Made by a program: the position numbers and the translations under genes. DNA of 64,000 bases from Mesobacillus subterraneus. GTDB taxonomy: Bacteria > Bacillota > Bacilli > Bacillales > Cytobacillaceae. The first letter of the stretch is position 1, and each line of letters begins with the position of its first letter. The stretch spans positions 62,001-126,000 of the forward strand of contig NZ_RSFW01000014.1 in the NCBI RefSeq assembly GCF_003937825.1. The letters are read 5' to 3'. The notes under the pieces are model-generated. The model saw only the letters and a list, made by a program, of their open reading frames with translations. It made no database searches and had not been told where the DNA came from. Shown in pieces: positions 60,293-64,000 of this stretch.

Positions 60293-60410
60293 AAGCCGCC
60301 CTCCCAGGAAGATAGTCTCCTATAAAACTAGCAAACAAATGTGATAAAACCTTGAAATTATTGTTGGGAAAAGTTGAAGATATCAAGGGGAATAATAGGG
60401 GGACGCAACG

Positions 60411-60427
60411 CGAAAATCAGATTTTCG
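60411..60427. promoter_or_regulatory. Perfect 17-bp inverted repeat upstream of nosD
   Basis: CGAAAATC-A-GATTTTCG, in the divergent region between nosD and the small membrane protein gene. Could be an operator or a short hairpin; no known box fits. A TTTGTGACAAA motif at 60465-60475 nearby resembles redox-regulator (ResD/Rex-like) sites. Confidence 0.35.
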
Positions 60428-60525
60428 TTAAGTTTTCAGAATCATCAAAACAAAATGTGTCTATTTTGTGACAAATGCAATATAATGTAATTAATATGCA
60501 TACCTTATTAACCTTTAAGGAGGCC

Positions 60526-60645
60526 ATGAACGTGACGATTGTTCATATCTTGAATTTCTCCATCCCGATTGCTATGATGCTCGTGATCGGCTTTACAGTA
60601 GATAAGATGTGCCAGCCAGATACGCCGAAACAGGAAGCCGAGTGA
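60526..60645 (+). CDS. Small single-span membrane protein, 39 residues
   Basis: ATG 60526 behind TTAAGGAGGCC encodes MNVTIVHILNFSIPIAMMLV then IGFTVDKMCQPDTPKQEAE. One transmembrane helix with a short cytoplasmic tail containing a single Cys and Met. TATAAT at 60481-60486 is the likely -10. The stop is inside a terminator stem. Its position divergent from the nos operon suggests a link to copper or respiratory enzymes, but no family is recognised. Confidence 0.68.
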   Translation: MNVTIVHILNFSIPIAMMLVIGFTVDKMCQPDTPKQEAE

Positions 60646-60664
60646 TCGTGTGCTTCCTTTTTTT
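60632..60664 (+). terminator. Terminator of the small membrane protein gene
   Basis: GGAAGC / GCTTCC stem followed by TTTTTTT; its left arm overlaps the last codons. Confidence 0.75.
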
Positions 60665-60784
60665 ATTTGGTAAGTGAAATTAGCAGTAATTTAGCTATTG
60701 AAGCAGTCCTGCTTTCCCTGCAAGTTAGTTTTTATTTTTTTCGGGCAATGGAGCAGCAGCCAGAATTTAATCTATTCACCAATT

Positions 60785-60826
60785 GAAAAAGAGCAAAATC
60801 CCGCTGCCGGGATTTTGCTCTTTTTT
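60785..60826. terminator. Strong terminator after the MFS gene
   Basis: Fourteen-bp perfect stem AGAGCAAAATCCCG / CGGGATTTTGCTCT with T-runs on both strands. Confidence 0.93.
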
Positions 60827-60828
60827 CA

Positions 60829-62046
60829 TTAACTCTTTGCTACAGCAGGGCTCGTTTTTACAAAAACCTTATTGCCCTGCACGAAAAACAGGATACTGCC
60901 TAGCACAGCGATGGCGACTACGGTGAATAAGATTGTTCCTCCTGCTTCCTTTAACAAGAATCCTCCTGCAATCGGGCCGATGAAGTGACCGATTTTTCGG
61001 AATTGCGCTGCCCCGAAATAAGTTCCTCTCAGTTCATCTGTTGCCAGCTGGTCGACAAGGTAGCTGCTCGACGGAAAGATCAGGATTTCACCGATTGTCA
61101 CGAATACAATCGCCACAATGGCCATGAACCAGCCTGAAACAAACCCGAAGCTCAGCATTCCCACGGACAGGAAAACGGCCCCGGCCATCATTACTTCCAT
61201 CGTCTTGAACCTCTCCGCAAAATGGCTGATTGGCATTTGCAGCAGGACCACCATGACGGCATTTATGGAGAGCATGACGGAATAGACAACCACACCGTTA
61301 GCAATCGCTGAATCAAAAAATTGAGGAACATTGGATTCCATTTGCGAGTAGCCGAAATTAATGATGATGCTGCCCAGAACCAGGTATCTTAATGCTTTAT
61401 CTTTTCCGATAATCCTTAAAGAGCTGGCGATGGTCACTTTTGAAGCCCCTTCACTTACCGGGTTGCCAAGATTGTACTTGTTCATCATCAACGCCAGGAT
61501 CAGGACATACAGGAAGTACATAATGCCTGTCACCATAAAAGCGGACTTCGCGGATACCACTGCCAGATAAGCCCCAAGCAGCGGACCGACAGATGCCCCG
61601 ATATTGATCGCTGTATACCTTAGTGAAAAAGCCCGCATTCGCTTACTTTTTTCCGTCAAATCCGCAATCAGTGCCTGGCTGGTCGGTTCAAAAAACGAGC
61701 CGCTCAGCCCATTCAAGGCATTCAGAATAATGAACCACGCAGGAGTTTCGGCAATCATGAAGCCAAAATAGACGAGTGACATGGAAAGCAGCGACCCGAT
61801 CATAATTGGCTTGCGGCCAAATTTATCCGATAGATGTCCGCCAATGAAGCCGCCGATCACACCCGAAAGGGGGCTGATTCCGATCGTAAGCCCGATCAGA
61901 ACTGGGTGCAAATCAAGATTCCTGGTTAAATAGATTGCCAAAAATGGCAGCGTCGCAAACGCCGAACCCCTTGCCAGTACCGTTCCGCTCAGCAGCACCC
62001 ACACAATCGGATGGAACTGCTTGTAATAGTTTTTCAGTTTATTCAT
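60829..62046 (-). CDS. MFS transporter, drug-efflux type
   Basis: A 405-residue major facilitator protein with twelve helices. Loop 2-3 has the MFS signature GGHLSDKFGRKPIMIGSLL, and GLSGSFFEPTSQALIADLTE and TAINIGASVGPLLGAYLAVV are typical of multidrug (MdtH/YfkL/YttB-like) exporters. The substrate is unknown. The ATG follows GAGGTAAAAACAG. Monocistronic, bounded by a strong terminator. Confidence 0.87.
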   Translation of the reverse strand: MNKLKNYYKQFHPIVWVLLSGTVLARGSAFATLPFLAIYLTRNLDLHPVLIGLTIGISPLSGVIGGFIGGHLSDKFGRKPIMIGSLLSMSLVYFGFMIAETPAWFIILNALNGLSGSFFEPTSQALIADLTEKSKRMRAFSLRYTAINIGASVGPLLGAYLAVVSAKSAFMVTGIMYFLYVLILALMMNKYNLGNPVSEGASKVTIASSLRIIGKDKALRYLVLGSIIINFGYSQMESNVPQFFDSAIANGVVVYSVMLSINAVMVVLLQMPISHFAERFKTMEVMMAGAVFLSVGMLSFGFVSGWFMAIVAIVFVTIGEILIFPSSSYLVDQLATDELRGTYFGAAQFRKIGHFIGPIAGGFLLKEAGGTILFTVVAIAVLGSILFFVQGNKVFVKTSPAVAKS

Positions 62047-62147
62047 CTGTTTTTACCTCGAAAAAGTTGGATTTCTAAATCATAGCAAATATCCAAAATT
62101 ATGAAAATACCTATTTTATAGAAAATTCATTTAGGACCCTTGCAACA

Positions 62148-62181
62148 TAAAAACCGCTGCCAGGGAATATTGGCAGCGGTT
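62148..62181 (-). terminator. Terminator after motB
   Basis: Perfect stem AACCGCTGCCA / TGGCAGCGGTT with a short T-run on the reverse strand. Confidence 0.88.
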
Positions 62182-62185
62182 CTCT

Positions 62186-62965
62186 TTATTGTGGATTATT
62201 GCTTGTCCGAGGCAAAATCAGGATTTCGACCCGTCGGTTCCTGGCTTTTCCTTCCACGGTATCATTCGATGCCACCGGCTGGAATTCGCCAAATCCTTTG
62301 GCACTGAACCAGCGTGGCTCAAGCTGGTCTTTTTTCAAAATGATTTTCATGAATTCAACCGCACGCATGACGCTCAGTTCCCAGTTTGACTCATATCTGG
62401 CGGTCCTGATTGGCACATTGTCAGTATGGCCGCTGATGATGATATTCCGCGGCGGCTCCATGACGAGCATGTCCGCGATTTCATTGGCGATTCCCAGGTC
62501 GGCCACCCTTACCTCCGCACTTCCTGATTCAAAAAAGACATTGTCCCTGATTGTCAGGAGCAGCCCTTCGTCCGTCAGCTTCGTATTAAGCTTGTCGGTC
62601 AGCTTTTTGTCTTTTATATACGTATTGATTTTATGCTGCACCGCCAAAAGCTCCATCTGGTCCTTGGCGATTTCTTCCTTGTCATTCTGTTCTTCATCGT
62701 TCTTCTCGACATCTTCCTTACGCTCATCGGGCGACTCCATCTGTCCTTCTGGCATTGGGCTCTGGAATTCCAAAACGCCGGTACCACCAGCAAAAACATC
62801 ATTGAAGGCTTTTGACAGCTGCTGGAATTTGACCGCATCAACCGAACTCATCGCAAACAAAACGATGAACAGCGCCAGCAAAAGGGTTAGCAGATCCGCA
62901 TACGGAATCAGCCAGGACTCATCCATATGCTCCTCATGATGCTGCTTCTTCTTTTTCCTACTCAT
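62186..62965 (-). CDS. motB: Flagellar stator protein MotB
   Basis: A 259-residue stator subunit. A basic N-terminus (MSRKKKKQHHEEHMDESW) leads into the single helix PYADLLTLLLALFIVLFAMS, with the proton-carrying Asp of the plug/TM segment (PYAD). The C-terminal OmpA-like peptidoglycan-binding domain shows NIIISGHTDNVPIRTARYES and GKARNRRVEILILP. It overlaps motA by 8 nt. It anchors the flagellar stator to the wall; the sequence is much closer to B. subtilis MotB than to the sodium-type MotS. Confidence 0.94.
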   Translation of the reverse strand: MSRKKKKQHHEEHMDESWLIPYADLLTLLLALFIVLFAMSSVDAVKFQQLSKAFNDVFAGGTGVLEFQSPMPEGQMESPDERKEDVEKNDEEQNDKEEIAKDQMELLAVQHKINTYIKDKKLTDKLNTKLTDEGLLLTIRDNVFFESGSAEVRVADLGIANEIADMLVMEPPRNIIISGHTDNVPIRTARYESNWELSVMRAVEFMKIILKKDQLEPRWFSAKGFGEFQPVASNDTVEGKARNRRVEILILPRTSNNPQ

Positions 62966-63752
62966 CCTTCGTCACGCCGCTTTCTTCAAGGATCAATTTA
63001 CGTTCGCCAGCAGGGAGATAGGAAGCAAGCTTCTGTTCGATCACTCGAGGCGCTTCCCCTTCAAGAATCGAGAGAATTCCTTCGATCATCATATATTTCA
63101 CTTTCGCTTCTTGCTTTGACTTCCGTTTCAGTTTATTGGCAAATGGATGCCATAGCACGTACCCCGTGAAAATCCCGAGCAATGTGGCCACGAAAGCCGC
63201 ACTGATCGCTTTCCCCAGCTCTCCCGTGTTATCCATATGGCTGAGGGCTGCAATCAGACCGACTACCGCACCAAGAACACCCAGCGTCGGTGCGTACGTA
63301 CCAGCCTGTGTGAAAATAGCCGCTCCTGATTGGTGGCGCTCTTCCATCGCTTCCACTTCTTCCGTAAGAACGTCCCTGATGTAATCGGCGCTCTGTCCGT
63401 CAACCGCAAGTGTCAGGCCATTTTTTAAAAACTCATCATCAATTTCACTTGTCTTCGCTTCAAGTGCAAGCAAGCCTTCTTTACGGGCTAGCTGTGCCCA
63501 TTCGGAGAATAAGCGGATCAGCCCGGGTAAATCTGCACTCTCCTCTTCCTTGAAAAGGATTTTAAAAAGCTTTGGAACCTTTTTCAGCTCTTTTGCGGGG
63601 AAAGCAATTGTCACGGCTGCGACAGTCCCTACCAATATAATTAAGATTGCAGCTGGATTCATGAGCGCGGCGACACTTACACCCTTCATTACCATCCCGA
63701 CTCCAACTGCAATGATCGCTAATATGACACCAATGATTGACGACTTATCCAT
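62958..63752 (-). CDS. motA: Flagellar stator protein MotA
   Basis: A 264-residue four-helix stator protein almost collinear with B. subtilis MotA: MDKSSIIGVILAIIAVGVGM, FSEWAQLARKEGLLALE, QAGTYAPTLGVLGAVVGLIA and SAAFVATLLGIFTGYVLWHP with the conserved prolines and the charged cytoplasmic loop that touches FliG. Together with MotB it forms the proton channel. A sigma-D-like promoter lies 72-97 nt upstream (63824-63849), fitting the motility regulon. GGGGAGTCGTAA precedes the ATG. Confidence 0.95.
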   Translation of the reverse strand: MDKSSIIGVILAIIAVGVGMVMKGVSVAALMNPAAILIILVGTVAAVTIAFPAKELKKVPKLFKILFKEEESADLPGLIRLFSEWAQLARKEGLLALEAKTSEIDDEFLKNGLTLAVDGQSADYIRDVLTEEVEAMEERHQSGAAIFTQAGTYAPTLGVLGAVVGLIAALSHMDNTGELGKAISAAFVATLLGIFTGYVLWHPFANKLKRKSKQEAKVKYMMIEGILSILEGEAPRVIEQKLASYLPAGERKLILEESGVTKDE

Positions 63753-63823
63753 TTACGACTCCCCTGTCTGCTTTACTTCTATTTCTGTCTCAAAATTTCA
63801 TTTGCCATTATTTATCTTTATTT

Positions 63824-63849
63824 ATTTCGACATATTTTCCTAATTCTTA
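63824..63849 (-). promoter_or_regulatory. Sigma-D-like promoter of motAB
   Basis: Reverse strand TAAG, 14-nt spacer, GTCGAAAT, against consensus TAAA-N15-GCCGATAT (9 of 12). B. subtilis motA is a known sigma-D gene. Confidence 0.5.
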
Positions 63850-63886
63850 AGTGATTCGCTCGGAAAAAATATTTTTATTGAAGAGT

Positions 63887-63914
63887 TAAAAAAATAGAAT
63901 TTCTTTACCGATAT
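63887..63914 (+). promoter_or_regulatory. Sigma-D promoter of the gene at the window end
   Basis: TAAA (63887-63890), 16-nt spacer, ACCGATAT (63907-63914): 11 of 12 consensus positions. It points to a motility or chemotaxis gene downstream. Confidence 0.72.
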
Positions 63915-63953
63915 AACATTTGTAAAGACATTCAACCTTGAGGAGGATTTAAC

Positions 63954-64000
63954 GTGGAGGCTATTGAGAATCTCCGCAGACAGGATACGAAAAAGAAGAA
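63954..64000 (+). CDS. Start of an unidentified gene, probably in the motility regulon
   Basis: GTG 63954 behind GAGGAGGATTTAAC begins MEAIENLRRQDTKKKK and runs off the window. Only about 15 residues are visible, a charged N-terminus compatible with a cytoplasmic start before a membrane helix. The sigma-D promoter upstream and divergent motAB suggest a chemotaxis receptor or other motility protein (inference). Confidence 0.6.
   Translation, partial: MEAIENLRRQDTKKK

Noticed and set aside
62199-62939. 246-residue forward ORF
   Set aside because: Antisense to motB, serine-rich shadow.

Overview
The window comes from the chromosome of a spore-forming Bacillaceae, most likely a Mesobacillus/Bacillus relative (inference). 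Many proteins are recognisable Bacillus families: PdaA, YfkD, YfkM, YfkK, TreR, SinR/SinI, ComFB, MotA/MotB and SE1561. Gene content and partial order follow the B. subtilis yfj-yfk region (RlmCD-like, YfjP, PdaA, SE1561, YfkD, YfkF, YihY/YfkH, YfkK, YfkM). No rRNA, tRNA, CRISPR, prophage or insertion sequence was seen. Two genes run off the ends.

Layout. 1-9.4 kb: a partial ComB-like phosphatase, an RND efflux pump, a secreted lamin-tail/phospholipase D protein with a broken signal peptide, a decayed ynfA, and redox enzymes. 9.4-18.8 kb: large-subunit catalase, ferritin, rRNA methyltransferase, DNA glycosylase, PdaA, class I fumarase and a DUF421 protein. 18.8-33.9 kb: gamma-glutamyltransferase, YtxH-type stress proteins (one with a clear sigma-B promoter), YfkD, transporters, a PfeT-type iron efflux ATPase with a Fur/PerR-like box, YihY, an alanine/sodium symporter and small membrane proteins.

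34.1-46.3 kb is a respiratory island. A tatA - FeS subunit - NrfD anchor - molybdopterin catalytic subunit - TorD chaperone operon has the B-C-A order of the selenate reductase operon srdBCA and also resembles tetrathionate/polysulfide reductases. It is headed by a near-perfect sigma-54 promoter with four palindromic upstream sites. Next to it lie a GAFTGA-containing NtrC-type activator, a membrane histidine kinase with a cysteine cluster in its PAS region, and a substrate-binding protein, together forming a probable three-component sensor.

46.4-53.8 kb: 6-phosphogluconate dehydrogenase with an RpiR regulator, methionine aminopeptidase, YfkM with a sigma-B promoter, ComFB, an orphan TreR, and a biofilm-switch locus. 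That locus has sinR, a convergent 47-aa sinI preceded by a cyclic-di-GMP-I riboswitch, a small zinc-ribbon protein and a second SinR/SlrR-like gene behind SinR-box palindromes. 53.8-64 kb: pseudouridine catabolism (psuK-psuG), a nosDLYF copper-maturation operon without nosZ in view plus a second NosL lipoprotein, an MFS transporter, motAB, and the start of a gene with a sigma-D promoter.

Between genes the genome carries several unrelated short tandem arrays. Two six-copy arrays with identical 21-20-20-21-20 bp spacing and a 21-bp-period array of about a dozen units stand out. There is also a GC-rich dispersed Bacillus-type repeat.
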